From a virus: DNA of 64,000 nt. The translations under genes and the position numbers were made by a program. The stretch covers positions 1-64,000 of IMG/VR virus record IMGVR_UViG_3300043777_000365, one strand, 5' to 3'. The notes beneath the pieces were generated by a model, which did no database searches, had not been told where the DNA came from, and was given only the letters and a program-made list of their open reading frames with translations. Below, in pieces: positions 1-7,854 of this stretch (the stretch's first letter is position 1; every line of letters begins with the position of its first letter).

Positions 1-93
1 GGTTTCCAACTCCGGCTGCCTGGGGTCCACCGCCGGCTGCTGCCCGACCTGCCTCGCCGCCGCGGCGGCCTCACTCCTGCGTCGCAATGCCAT
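1..93 (-). CDS. Partial small ORF at window edge
   Basis: An ATG at 91-93 opens a frame that runs off the left edge (31 codons, Ala/Arg/Gln-rich). It overlaps the end of the polymerase gene. Support comes mainly from the CATGAT hexamer (101-106) followed by 7 nt and ATG, the spacing seen at many other starts here. Its last visible bases are the first half of the 20-bp palindrome, so the frame would have to cross that site. The product is unknown. Confidence 0.35.
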   Translation of the reverse strand, partial: MALRRRSEAAAAARQVGQQPAVDPRQPELET

Positions 94-2482
94 GCGGCCC
101 ATCATGCCGCGCGGGCAGGAGGGACAGGCTGCGCTTGGCCGCGGGGGACTCCTTCTTCGCCCGGGGCTTCCTCGGCCGCGCCACCTTGAAGCCCGACCAG
201 TCGTGGCCCGGGAACGCCGCCACGAGCAGCCGCTCGGTCGCCGGCCACACCCGCCTGTTCCAGAGGTCCAGCCGGTCCACCGTCCCGTCGTACTGGCTCG
301 CCGGGACGATCCGCTTCGCCTCCGCGTCCACCACCACCCACTCCACCTTGATGCCCGCGTGCACCTCGTCGCCGGCCTCCTGCATCTGCTGGGCGATGCG
401 GGCCTGGATGGGCAGGGCGCTCCGCGTCCCGTCCTTCTTCAGCTTGGTCGCGTACTGGCCCACCTCGCGGTTCAGCCCCTTGCTCTGCTTCACCTCGTCG
501 AGCGAGAGCGCCTCCTCGAGCGCGTGCCGTCGGTGCCTGCGCACCACCTCCTCGTAGTCCTCCACCCGGTCCGAAGGCACCGGCACCTTGGCGACCTTGG
601 CGACCTTGAGCCCGCCGACGAGCAGGTCGATGACCTCCGCCTGCAGCCGCCTCGCGAGCAGCGCCGCGTCCCCGCGCTTGTACTCCATGCCCTTGATCTC
701 GGGCTTGCTGTCGGCGGTCGCCGGCTTGCCTTTGTAAAATTGGTAGGCCCCAACATATTTCTTTGCCGACGTGAACACGAGCCTCTCGAAGCTCTTCTCG
801 TACTCGATGGCGACGTCGCACCGGGCGCACCCCTGCGACGCGGTGAGCCGCGTGAACAGCTCCGCGTTGCACCAGGCGGCGAACTCCGCGAACGCCTCCC
901 GCGACCCTCCCGTGAAGTACACCCCGTCGGTGTCGATGTAGACGACCTTGAACCCGCGCTTGTCCGCCTCGGCCACGACCTGCTTGGTCAGCCACTCGCC
1001 CCCCTTGGTCACGGCCTCGTACACCTGCTTGTCGTACCAGCGCCCGCCCTCGAGCCCCGTGACCCCGGGGAAGCTGTTGACCACCACCTTGTAGGCCGTG
1101 CTGGTGGCGCCGGCCGCGTGCCACTCCGGCGTCCCCGGCGGCAGCGTCCCCTGCAGCTTGCGGCTCTCCTTGCGCAGCCCGCCCACCCGGAGCACCGCGC
1201 TCGCGAACATCCCGAGCGGCTCGCGCGCGAAGCACGTGCCCGTGATGGGGCTGCGGCACATCCCCTCCGGGATGGGTCCGTTGACCGGCCCGTCGCGCTT
1301 GGTGTCGGACCCGACGTTCCAGCTCGTGAGGATGGACGGGTACATGCCGGCGAAGTCGAGCACGTGCACCCCGCGCAGGATGCCGAGGCCGGGCTCGGGC
1401 TTCATCACGTAGGCGCCGGATTTCTTCTCCGCCTCGAGCGTCTCCCTCGCCTTCTTGGTGCCGAAGTGCACCCCCCGATCGCGCGCGAGCTGGAACATCA
1501 TCCCGTCCACGTGGCTGCTAGGGAAGAGCCCGTAGGTGTCCGGGAACACGTTGCAGAGCTCGCACACGCTGAAGTGCTGGTCGGCGTACTTCTTCTTGGC
1601 CTCGATCTTGGGCAGGAGGATGGTGTCCTGCGCGCAGTATCGCACCATCTCCTCGAGCCGGTCGCCGCCCGCCTGCCACGCCTCCCACGTGTGCTTCGCG
1701 TCGAACTTGTCCTTGCCCTCCCCCAAGACCGCCTGGGCGATGTTGTTCAGGGCGAGCGACTGCTTCTCCTCGCCGCTCTCGGCCGAGTGCATGTTCATCC
1801 GCTCGAACAGCTTCATCTGGTCGAGCCAGAGCCACTGCCGCAGCACCGCCGGATTCCACCCCGCGAGAGCGACCCGAGCCTTGATGACCTCGAAGTCGAA
1901 CTCCTCCCCGTTCCACGCGAGCACCTGGTCGTAGTCCTTGAGGACCGTGAACATCCCCCGCAAAAGCTCCCGCTCGTCGGCGTCCCGGTCCTCCTCGAGC
2001 ACCCCGGCCTCCACGACGCGCGGCGCGGCCCCGCCGGCCCCGTCGTCGGCCACGCACCACACCAGGATCCGCATCTCCTGCTTCCGGTGGAACGGGAGCC
2101 GGCTGTCGGTCTCGAGGTCGAGGTAGCAGCGCCGCGGCCGCTGCACCTTGAGGTCGGCCCGGTCCGCGAACAGCCGCCGCACCGGCGACACGTCCCCCTC
2201 GTGCACCTTGATCCCGAGCCGGTCGTAGCGGCCGACGATCTCCTTGCGGACCACCCATGACCGGCACCCAACCCGGAGCCACCCGGGCTCCTTGTCGTCG
2301 TACCAGCACCCGTCCTCCGCCCGTAGCTGCCGGAGCACCGAAGCCGTCAGGTCCTCCGTCCTGAGAAAGAAGCTGTACTCGGCGCGGGCCCGGACCTTCT
2401 CGACGACCCCGTCGTCCCTCCGGGTGAGCAGGACGACGTGGCCCCCGTCGACGAACGCGTTGACGACCGGGCGGGGGTTCAC
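71..2482 (-). CDS. Family B DNA polymerase with 3'-5' exonuclease
   Basis: This is the replicative DNA polymerase, 803 aa with a GTG start. The exonuclease motifs are in order: DLE at about residues 122-124, NGEEFD at 191-196 and YCAQD at 282-286. Polymerase motif A is DFAGMYPSI (376-384), motif B is KVVVNSFPG (465-473) and motif C is YIDTDG (515-520). All metal-binding acidic residues are visible, so both activities should be intact. It is short for the family, like protein-independent phage PolB enzymes. Helicase, primase and ThyX elsewhere in the window fit a phage with its own replisome. The GTG lies 6 nt after a CATGAT hexamer, suggesting a leaderless mRNA. Confidence 0.95.
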   Translation of the reverse strand: MNPRPVVNAFVDGGHVVLLTRRDDGVVEKVRARAEYSFFLRTEDLTASVLRQLRAEDGCWYDDKEPGWLRVGCRSWVVRKEIVGRYDRLGIKVHEGDVSPVRRLFADRADLKVQRPRRCYLDLETDSRLPFHRKQEMRILVWCVADDGAGGAAPRVVEAGVLEEDRDADERELLRGMFTVLKDYDQVLAWNGEEFDFEVIKARVALAGWNPAVLRQWLWLDQMKLFERMNMHSAESGEEKQSLALNNIAQAVLGEGKDKFDAKHTWEAWQAGGDRLEEMVRYCAQDTILLPKIEAKKKYADQHFSVCELCNVFPDTYGLFPSSHVDGMMFQLARDRGVHFGTKKARETLEAEKKSGAYVMKPEPGLGILRGVHVLDFAGMYPSILTSWNVGSDTKRDGPVNGPIPEGMCRSPITGTCFAREPLGMFASAVLRVGGLRKESRKLQGTLPPGTPEWHAAGATSTAYKVVVNSFPGVTGLEGGRWYDKQVYEAVTKGGEWLTKQVVAEADKRGFKVVYIDTDGVYFTGGSREAFAEFAAWCNAELFTRLTASQGCARCDVAIEYEKSFERLVFTSAKKYVGAYQFYKGKPATADSKPEIKGMEYKRGDAALLARRLQAEVIDLLVGGLKVAKVAKVPVPSDRVEDYEEVVRRHRRHALEEALSLDEVKQSKGLNREVGQYATKLKKDGTRSALPIQARIAQQMQEAGDEVHAGIKVEWVVVDAEAKRIVPASQYDGTVDRLDLWNRRVWPATERLLVAAFPGHDWSGFKVARPRKPRAKKESPAAKRSLSLLPARHDGPHGIATQE

Positions 2483-2494
2483 CCACCCATCATG
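2483..2494 (-). promoter_or_regulatory. CATGAT promoter-like motif for DNA polymerase
   Basis: CATGAT (2489-2494) is followed by GGGTGG and the GTG start of the polymerase. The hexamer overlaps the TGA of the upstream gene. Confidence 0.5.
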
Positions 2495-3566
2495 CCTCGC
2501 GCTTGGCCGTCACCGTGAGCTTCATCTGCCCCGAGGGCATCCGGAGCACCTGGAAGACGAGCCGCACCCCGTTCGTCATGTCCAGCCACCCGTGCGGCAG
2601 GTCGTCGAGCTTCTTCGCCGGGACGAAGTCCCCGTGCTTGTCCTTCTTCGGGGCGTAGAGCGGCACCGTCGCCTTCTTCTCGAGCATCGTCGCGATGGCG
2701 AGCGAGTCCTTGGTCGGCTTCACCTCCGGCGCCTTCTTGGAGTTGCCCGCGCCGCCTTTGCCCGTTCGGCCCTTCGCGTCGTTCAGCTCCTTGGTGATCT
2801 GCTGGAGCTTGGCCCGGCTCGCCCCCGCCCGCGCCGCGTCCAGCACCTTGGCCCGGTGCTCCAGCGGGGCCTGCACCACGATGACGAGCCGGTTGATGCC
2901 AAACTCCTCGATGGTCGGCCGGTCGAACTCCCTCGCCGTCTTCAGCATGCGCTCGGCGTACGTGCGCGAGAACTCGAGCTCCTTGTTCGCGAAGTCCGAC
3001 CACGACTGGTAGAGCGGCGTCCCCTTGTCGTCGGTGCGCATCTTCCAGAGGTTCGAGTCGACGATCCTCCGGAACGTCATCGCGATGGCGTACATGCCGC
3101 GCGCCGCGTGGCTCTTGCCCTCGTTGATGACCGCGACCGCCTTGTCGAGCTGCTCCTCCGTCTGGGCCGTGGCCAGCCGCCCGTTGCCCCCCATCGCCTC
3201 GAGCGGGGCCCGCTCCACGTGGGCCATCGCGCGCGAGCTCGGGTCCGGCGGCTCCTCGCTCTCGGTGCCGCCCATCACGCTGCTCGGGGCGGAGCTGTCG
3301 TCGGCGGCCGCCTCCGCTCGGTCGTCGCTGCTCGTCTTCTCCTCCCGGTCCTCGTCCCCGCAGAACGGGCAGCTGCCGAGCTCCGTCGGCCACGGCCCGC
3401 CGCACACCGTGCAGTCGCCGACGTCGCCGTCGCTGTCGTTCAGCTTGGCCTTGAGAGCCTTCACCACCGTGGCGATGGTGCCGCCCGTCGGCACCTTGAA
3501 CTGCTTGGCGCTCCTCAGCACGAGCTTCTGGTCGATCTTCTTCAGGTCCACTCCGTCCGCGATCAT
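2490..3566 (-). CDS. Zinc-ribbon protein with helical DNA-binding-like domain
   Basis: A 358-aa protein of unknown function. Two CxxC pairs near residues 52-70 form a zinc ribbon, followed by an acidic Ser/Asp-rich linker. A central helical domain (about 135-250) contains LWKMR, SRTYAERML and FGINRLVIVVQAP. That domain has the same general pattern as the N-terminal half of the CRISPR-linked protein at 5306-5875 (a W-x-x-F-x-x-F stretch followed by a helix rich in Arg and Tyr). The C-terminus is basic. Its ATG overlaps the stop of the sigma-like gene (TGATG), so the two are probably co-translated. A role in DNA binding or regulation is only inferred. Confidence 0.75.
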   Translation of the reverse strand: MIADGVDLKKIDQKLVLRSAKQFKVPTGGTIATVVKALKAKLNDSDGDVGDCTVCGGPWPTELGSCPFCGDEDREEKTSSDDRAEAAADDSSAPSSVMGGTESEEPPDPSSRAMAHVERAPLEAMGGNGRLATAQTEEQLDKAVAVINEGKSHAARGMYAIAMTFRRIVDSNLWKMRTDDKGTPLYQSWSDFANKELEFSRTYAERMLKTAREFDRPTIEEFGINRLVIVVQAPLEHRAKVLDAARAGASRAKLQQITKELNDAKGRTGKGGAGNSKKAPEVKPTKDSLAIATMLEKKATVPLYAPKKDKHGDFVPAKKLDDLPHGWLDMTNGVRLVFQVLRMPSGQMKLTVTAKREA

Positions 3567-4231
3567 GGCGTTGCCTCCCGGGCCAGCCGGCCCAATCCCT
3601 GCTCAACCTCTCGCACGGCCTGCTCCACCGCGCGCACGCTTTGCCTGGGGCTCCTGAGCCCGTGGTCCGCCCGGGCCACCGGGTCGAACCAGAGGTCCAC
3701 CCCGGCCTCGACGACGTCGCCCCCGACGAGCATCCACACCCTCACCGCGTCGCGGTGCAGCGCCGTCGTCGACAGCCCCTCCAGCTGCGCCGCCACCTTG
3801 TCGTGGTCCACGCGCGCCTCCTGCTCCGGCTCCACGCTGGAGAACAGGTCGAACACCTCCGACTCGGAGAGCTCGCCGTCGGCGTTGACCCCGAGCGCCC
3901 CCATCGTGAGCGGGTGCCGGCTCGGCGCCTTGCCGTGCCTGGCCTTCCTTTGGCCGTGGATCCACTTCGCCGCCTTGTTGCACGCCGTCCAGCACACGAA
4001 CGTGGCGAGGGGGGTGCCCCGCGACGGGTCCCACCTGGCGACCCCTTGCCAAGCCCCGATGAGCATCTCCTGCCTCACGTCCTCGTCGCTGACCCCGGCC
4101 GGCAGCTGCCACCGGCCGAACATCTTGCCCGAGAGCCTGTCCCAATCTTCCCGGGTGTCCCTCGCGAACCTCGTGAACGTCGTCTCTTTGTGGTGCAGCG
4201 CGAGCAGCGCCGCCTCCAATCGCTTAGACAT
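3563..4231 (-). CDS. Sigma-70-like factor
   Basis: A 222-aa protein resembling a small sigma factor. Residues 46-97 read like sigma region 2: SDEDVRQEMLIGAW, then WDPSRGTPLATF, then a helix ending in a basic stretch. Residues 185-217 (SPRQSVRAVEQAVREVEQ) resemble the recognition helix of region 4. The linker between is acidic. The gene begins 24 nt from the trailer end of the CRISPR array on the same strand. It could direct RNA polymerase to the -10-only promoters of this phage, or work with the CRISPR effector; both are inference. Assignment rests on motif pattern only. Confidence 0.65.
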   Translation of the reverse strand: MSKRLEAALLALHHKETTFTRFARDTREDWDRLSGKMFGRWQLPAGVSDEDVRQEMLIGAWQGVARWDPSRGTPLATFVCWTACNKAAKWIHGQRKARHGKAPSRHPLTMGALGVNADGELSESEVFDLFSSVEPEQEARVDHDKVAAQLEGLSTTALHRDAVRVWMLVGGDVVEAGVDLWFDPVARADHGLRSPRQSVRAVEQAVREVEQGLGRLAREATP

Positions 4232-4254
4232 TTACACCCTGCTTTCTTGGTCGG

Positions 4255-5048
4255 CCTCCACCTTCACTCTTGCTCCACCTTCACTCCGATTCGTTTGCCA
4301 TTACGACCCGTCGGCATCGGTGGCGAGGTGCGTGCTGCGTCCCGCCTCCACCTTCACTCCGATTCGTTTGCCATTACGACTCTTTCTGTTCGAATCCCGT
4401 TCGTCCTCCGGTCCTCCGGACTCACCATCCTCCACCTTCACTCCGATTCGTTTGCCATTACGACCCAGGAAGCGCGTGCGGGCCGCCGTGGGCCACGAGC
4501 CTCCACCTTCACTCCGATTCGTTTGCCATTACGACCGAGCAGCTGGTGCGCGAGGTCCGGCAGGCGAGCATCCTCCACCTTCACTCCGATTCGTTTGCCA
4601 TTACGACGCTCGGCGCCGTGGTCGACGCGCTCAAGGTTCTGAACCTCCACCTTCACTCCGATTCGTTTGCCATTACGACCACAAGGATGCGTTCTCGGAG
4701 GCGTACCACTCGTCGCTCCTCCAACTTCACTCCGATTCGTTTGCCATTACGACTTCCGCCGCACCGGGGACCTCCGCCGGCCCCAAGCTCCGCCTCCACC
4801 TTCACTCCGATTCGTTTGCCATTACGACCGAATCCAAGCGTTTCGTCACTTGGGCAAGTGCCCGCCTCCACCTTCACTCCGATTCGTTTGCCATTACGAC
4901 TTCGCGGTGCTCGCTTTGATCAAAGCGAGAGCACACCTCCTCCACCTTCACTCCGATTCGTTTGCCATTACGACCGTTGTCATGCCATCGGGAAGCTGGC
5001 GGGTTGGGGCGTCCTCCACCTTCACTCCGATTCGTTTGCCATTACGAC
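4255..5048 (-). CRISPR. CRISPR array, 11 repeats and 10 spacers
   Basis: Eleven near-identical 36-bp repeats start at 4272, 4345, 4429, 4500, 4572, 4644, 4718, 4793, 4865, 4939 and 5013. In the likely sense (minus strand) the repeat begins GTCGTAATGG and ends GTGAAGGTGGAGG. Spacers are 35-39 nt except the second from the left (4381-4428, 48 nt). Variation is confined to single bases in the copies at 4272 and 4718, plus a truncated repeat at 4255-4271 directly abutting the first copy. Degeneration there marks the trailer end, so the leader side is at 5049. This matches minus-strand transcription together with the effector and tracrRNA region. Confidence 0.97.
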
Positions 5049-5300
5049 CCGTCTCGCCAAAGGCGCAAAACACCGAGCACTTGCGAGGTGGTTCGCGAGC
5101 GGTCGGTTCGCAGGCCCGAGAGGGGAGGCTCGGTGACGGTGGAGTGAAGGTATCCGGCGAGCCGGATGTCGCGGCAATCCCGAAGGAATCCCGCTTCGCG
5201 AGCGGAGACGGAGCTTATCCCGTCGCCCTCGCGCTCGCGCTGTGGAGTCAGCGCACCTAGCCACCACCGAAGCTCCCCAATCGGACCCGCGAACCATCGC
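5049..5300 (-). ncRNA. Probable tracrRNA and leader region
   Basis: No gene is apparent in about 250 nt between the array and the coiled-coil gene. In the minus sense it contains ACCTTCACTCC (complement of 5143-5153), an 11-nt perfect complement of the 3' part of the repeat, extended to ACCTTCACTCCACC. Just upstream is a strong hairpin, ATCCGG-CTCG-CCGGAT, preceded by further stems (CCGCT/AGCGG and GACGG/CCGTC). A possible terminator stem CCGAG/CTCGG follows the anti-repeat. This layout (hairpins then anti-repeat, next to the array) is typical of tracrRNAs of type V systems. Ends cannot be set from sequence. Confidence 0.6.
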
Positions 5301-5305
5301 CCACC

Positions 5306-5875
5306 TCACGCGTGCGCTTGCGCCGGCTCGTACTTGGCGAGCCGCTTCGCCAACTTCTCGTTCTCCTTCCTGAGCCGGCGCGCCTCCGATTCAAGCTCCT
5401 GCACCCTCGCCCGCAACTGCGACAGCTCGCCTACCTGGCGGATGGCCCCCGTCGACCCGGCTGGGGTCGACAACTCCTTGGCCCACGACTGAACCGTCTT
5501 TTCCGCCGGGGCCACGTTGTGCACTTCGAGGAATGCTCGAGCCTTGGCGGCGAACTGCTCAACGACCCCCTTGGTCGGCTCGTGCATCTTGCCCACCTGC
5601 ATCGTCCAGTGCGCCCCGTTGGCGAGCGCCTGCTCAATGCTGGTGCGCTCCACCCCCCGGGCGAAGTTCGCGTAGCGGTCGAACTCGCACAACTGGTTGC
5701 TCCGCACGAACTGCTCGAACGTCGAGCACCCGGCCTCACGCCACACGTCTTCCGCGTCCTCCTCCGCGCGCAGCAGGAAGGCGAAGAAATCCGCCTCTGC
5801 CCGCTCGCTCTTGAGTCGCAGCGCCTTTGCCGTCTCGACCAGCTCCTCGTACGTCATCTTTTTCTTGGTCACCAT
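5306..5875 (-). CDS. Coiled-coil protein of the CRISPR locus
   Basis: A 189-aa protein starting at an ATG preceded by GGAGG, 4 nt upstream. Residues 30-110 form a helical domain (DVWREAGCSTFEQFVRSNQL, then YANFARGVE). Residues 145-185 are a heptad-rich coiled coil (LRARVQELESEARRLRKEN), suggesting a dimer. The first 140 nt overlap the effector gene in another frame, so the two are translationally linked. The N-terminal domain resembles part of the 2490-3566 protein. It may be an accessory DNA-binding partner of the effector. I recognise no known Cas family in it. Confidence 0.8.
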   Translation of the reverse strand: MVTKKKMTYEELVETAKALRLKSERAEADFFAFLLRAEEDAEDVWREAGCSTFEQFVRSNQLCEFDRYANFARGVERTSIEQALANGAHWTMQVGKMHEPTKGVVEQFAAKARAFLEVHNVAPAEKTVQSWAKELSTPAGSTGAIRQVGELSQLRARVQELESEARRLRKENEKLAKRLAKYEPAQAHA

Positions 5876-7244
5876 TCGCCTCCTCCTTCGTCGTTACCGA
5901 TCGCAAACTCTCGGCCAGCTTCCGCTCCCGCTCGAACCTCTTCTCCCACGGGCCCATGTCCGCTCCACCCGATTGGAGCATCCACCAAGCGGCCACCCAG
6001 TCGGTCGGCCGCTCGAACACACATACCTTGCAGTGGAAGATGCCGGTTCGAACATTGTGGGCGCCCGCGTCGAGCGCCTTGCACCGGGGGCACTTGCTCG
6101 AGATGTACTCGCTGGGCACCTCGTCGAGACGCTTGCCTGTCTTCTCGAGTGCCGTCGCAACGCACTGCTTGAGTTGATATAGCGGACCGTGGTCGAGCAC
6201 ACGGCGGGTGGCCCGATCGTCCTCGACAATGCCGCCGTAGTCCTCGATGACCACCGACGCGCACCCGAGCTTGTCAGCCTGCGCTACGACGAACGCCGCT
6301 GCTTGCTGGCAGAACGTGTGGGTCACCCTCGCAATCTTGTCCTCGAGAGCGTCGTACGCCTCGTATCGACGCGACCGCCCATGGCCCTTGCTGCCCAACC
6401 CTCGCTCAAACTGTGACGTCCGCTTGATCTCCCGCGCCCTGGCCGAGAGCCGCCGGCGCTGAGCGAGGAGCTTCGAGCCTGGGAAGGCCATCCCTCGCTC
6501 ACCCGTCGACGCGAGCAGATAGAGCGCGTTGCGGGCGCCTCGATGCACGGCGAGCACCCGAGCGGGGTCGACCGGGACAGGTTCCGGACGCGGCTGCTTG
6601 TACGAGACGAGCGCGTACCATTTCCGCCGGCGCTCGTCGTACTGGAGCTTGGCGTCCGTGTACTCCCAAGCTTTGGAGGCCAGCGCGTCGACGACCTTTT
6701 CCTGCGCCCCCCAGCCGCGCATGACGGCGAACCGCACCGAGTTGTGCTTGCGGCCAGGCCTGAGGGTCAGCTCCAGGACGGTCCCTCGCTCGTCTCTGGC
6801 CAGATCGACGCCGGCCTGCCCGACGAGGATCCGCTTGCTGGAGAAGCGGGGGTTCCCTTGATCCCGCCGGCCATAAGCTTGGCATGCGGCGCGGGAGATC
6901 TTGGCCCCCATGTCTCCTGGGACCGAGAGGTCGCCAAACGGCCGGCCCTCTTTTTTCGCCGCCCACTCGCGCAGCTCCTCCACGGCGTGCATGACGGCCG
7001 GGTAGGTGAGCCCGTCCGCGCTGGCCGCCTTCACGGCCGGCGCGTACTCCAAGACCCTCCGGCGCAACGCCTCCGTCCCCACCACGCCCGCGGCCACCCG
7101 AGCCTCGAACGCCGCGTTGAGAAGCTTCGGGGTCGCGGCGGCGAGCTGCCGCAGCAACGGCCCCACCGTCTCCCAAGTGTCTGGAGCCAACGGCTTGACG
7201 ATCTCTAGCCGAACCGCCCGGATCAACACGTCGGCGGTGGTCAT
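5736..7244 (-). CDS. Compact Cas12/TnpB-like effector, RuvC-I Asp replaced
   Basis: A 502-aa RNA-guided-nuclease-type protein. The N-terminal half (1-225) corresponds to the wedge/recognition lobe. RuvC-I is VLAVHRGARNALYLL: the position that is Asp in this family is His234 (codon CAT at 6543-6545). The basic GSKGHGRSRR bridge (284-293), RuvC-II with Glu334 (VVIEDYGG), a zinc ribbon (C385, C388, C405, C408) and RuvC-III Asp415 (PTDWVAAWWML) are all kept. So only one catalytic residue is missing, suggesting DNA binding without cleavage. It is far shorter than Cas12a or phage CasPhi and closest in size to type V-U/V-F/V-M proteins. The array and tracrRNA argue against a plain IS605 TnpB. The C-terminal ~45 residues are encoded where the next gene overlaps and may be disordered. 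Confidence 0.88.
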   Translation of the reverse strand: MTTADVLIRAVRLEIVKPLAPDTWETVGPLLRQLAAATPKLLNAAFEARVAAGVVGTEALRRRVLEYAPAVKAASADGLTYPAVMHAVEELREWAAKKEGRPFGDLSVPGDMGAKISRAACQAYGRRDQGNPRFSSKRILVGQAGVDLARDERGTVLELTLRPGRKHNSVRFAVMRGWGAQEKVVDALASKAWEYTDAKLQYDERRRKWYALVSYKQPRPEPVPVDPARVLAVHRGARNALYLLASTGERGMAFPGSKLLAQRRRLSARAREIKRTSQFERGLGSKGHGRSRRYEAYDALEDKIARVTHTFCQQAAAFVVAQADKLGCASVVIEDYGGIVEDDRATRRVLDHGPLYQLKQCVATALEKTGKRLDEVPSEYISSKCPRCKALDAGAHNVRTGIFHCKVCVFERPTDWVAAWWMLQSGGADMGPWEKRFERERKLAESLRSVTTKEEANGDQEKDDVRGAGRDGKGAATQERAGRGGFLRLPAARGGGRGRRVA

Positions 7245-7597
7245 CTCACACCCTGCTCATGCGTCGCCTTGGACAGTTCCTGCTCTCGACCGTGCTCAAC
7301 GCACGCCCTCGCCAGCGCCTGCTGCGCCTCGGACTGCGCGGCGTTCTTGGGCCCGCCTTTGGCCAACCACACTCGGGCCAGGGCCCAAAGCGCGTCTTCG
7401 AGGCGCTCGGCCTTCGCGCTGCACACGACGAACTCCCCCTTGCCGTACGCCTTGGTGAACCGCTTCACGCTCGCGTGGAACTGCTCGCCCTGGTCGACCA
7501 CGATCCTGGCCACGTGGACCCCGGGCCCGCTCGGGTCATTCGCGTAGAACGCCGAGAGCGTCCTCGCCAGCTGCACCAGCAAAGCTTCTGCGCTCAT
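7241..7597 (-). CDS. Hypothetical protein upstream of effector
   Basis: A 118-aa, mostly helical protein with a mid-region beta segment (VHVARIVVDQGEQFHASV). Its TGA overlaps the effector ATG (ATGA), so it is in the same operon as the CRISPR effector. No known family recognised; a possible anti-CRISPR-like or accessory role is untested. Confidence 0.75.
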   Translation of the reverse strand: MSAEALLVQLARTLSAFYANDPSGPGVHVARIVVDQGEQFHASVKRFTKAYGKGEFVVCSAKAERLEDALWALARVWLAKGGPKNAAQSEAQQALARACVEHGREQELSKATHEQGVR

Positions 7598-7854
7598 CTC
7601 TCGTGCCCTCCTCCGTGAAACGCCTTGGTCAACGCCCCTTCCAAGCTCCAGTCGAAGTGCCACCGCCTCTGCTGCCCGACTTTGCACCTCCACACCTCGT
7701 GGATGCGGCGCTTGCCCTGCTTGAGCGCCGACCGCATCCACTCGGGCATGTCCTCGTGGATGGCGTCGAGGACGTAGGTCTTCGCCGAGTAGTTGTGCAG
7801 CTGCACCGCGTATGGGTTGTCGGCCACGTTCCGCAGGACCTCGTGCAAGCTCAT
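7594..7854 (-). CDS. Small hypothetical protein
   Basis: An 86-aa protein (MSLHEVLRNVADNPYAVQ start) rich in Trp, His and Arg in its second half (HEVWRCKVGQQRRWHFDW). ATG overlaps the preceding stop and its own stop overlaps the next start, so translation is coupled on both sides. Function unknown. Confidence 0.75.
   Translation of the reverse strand: MSLHEVLRNVADNPYAVQLHNYSAKTYVLDAIHEDMPEWMRSALKQGKRRIHEVWRCKVGQQRRWHFDWSLEGALTKAFHGGGHER

Noticed and set aside
92-2260. Long open frame opposite the DNA polymerase
   Set aside because: It is the antisense shadow of a GC-rich gene; its translation is Arg/Leu/His-rich with no domains, while the minus frame has all PolB motifs. The same holds for long plus-strand frames opposite the sheath (41526-43574), tape measure (36803-38524) and baseplate genes.
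5736-7244. Plain IS605-family TnpB transposon gene
   Set aside because: No TnpA, no left/right end hairpins of an IS, and the gene is in an operon with a 36-bp repeat array and anti-repeat. Kept as Cas12/TnpB-like, with subtype open.
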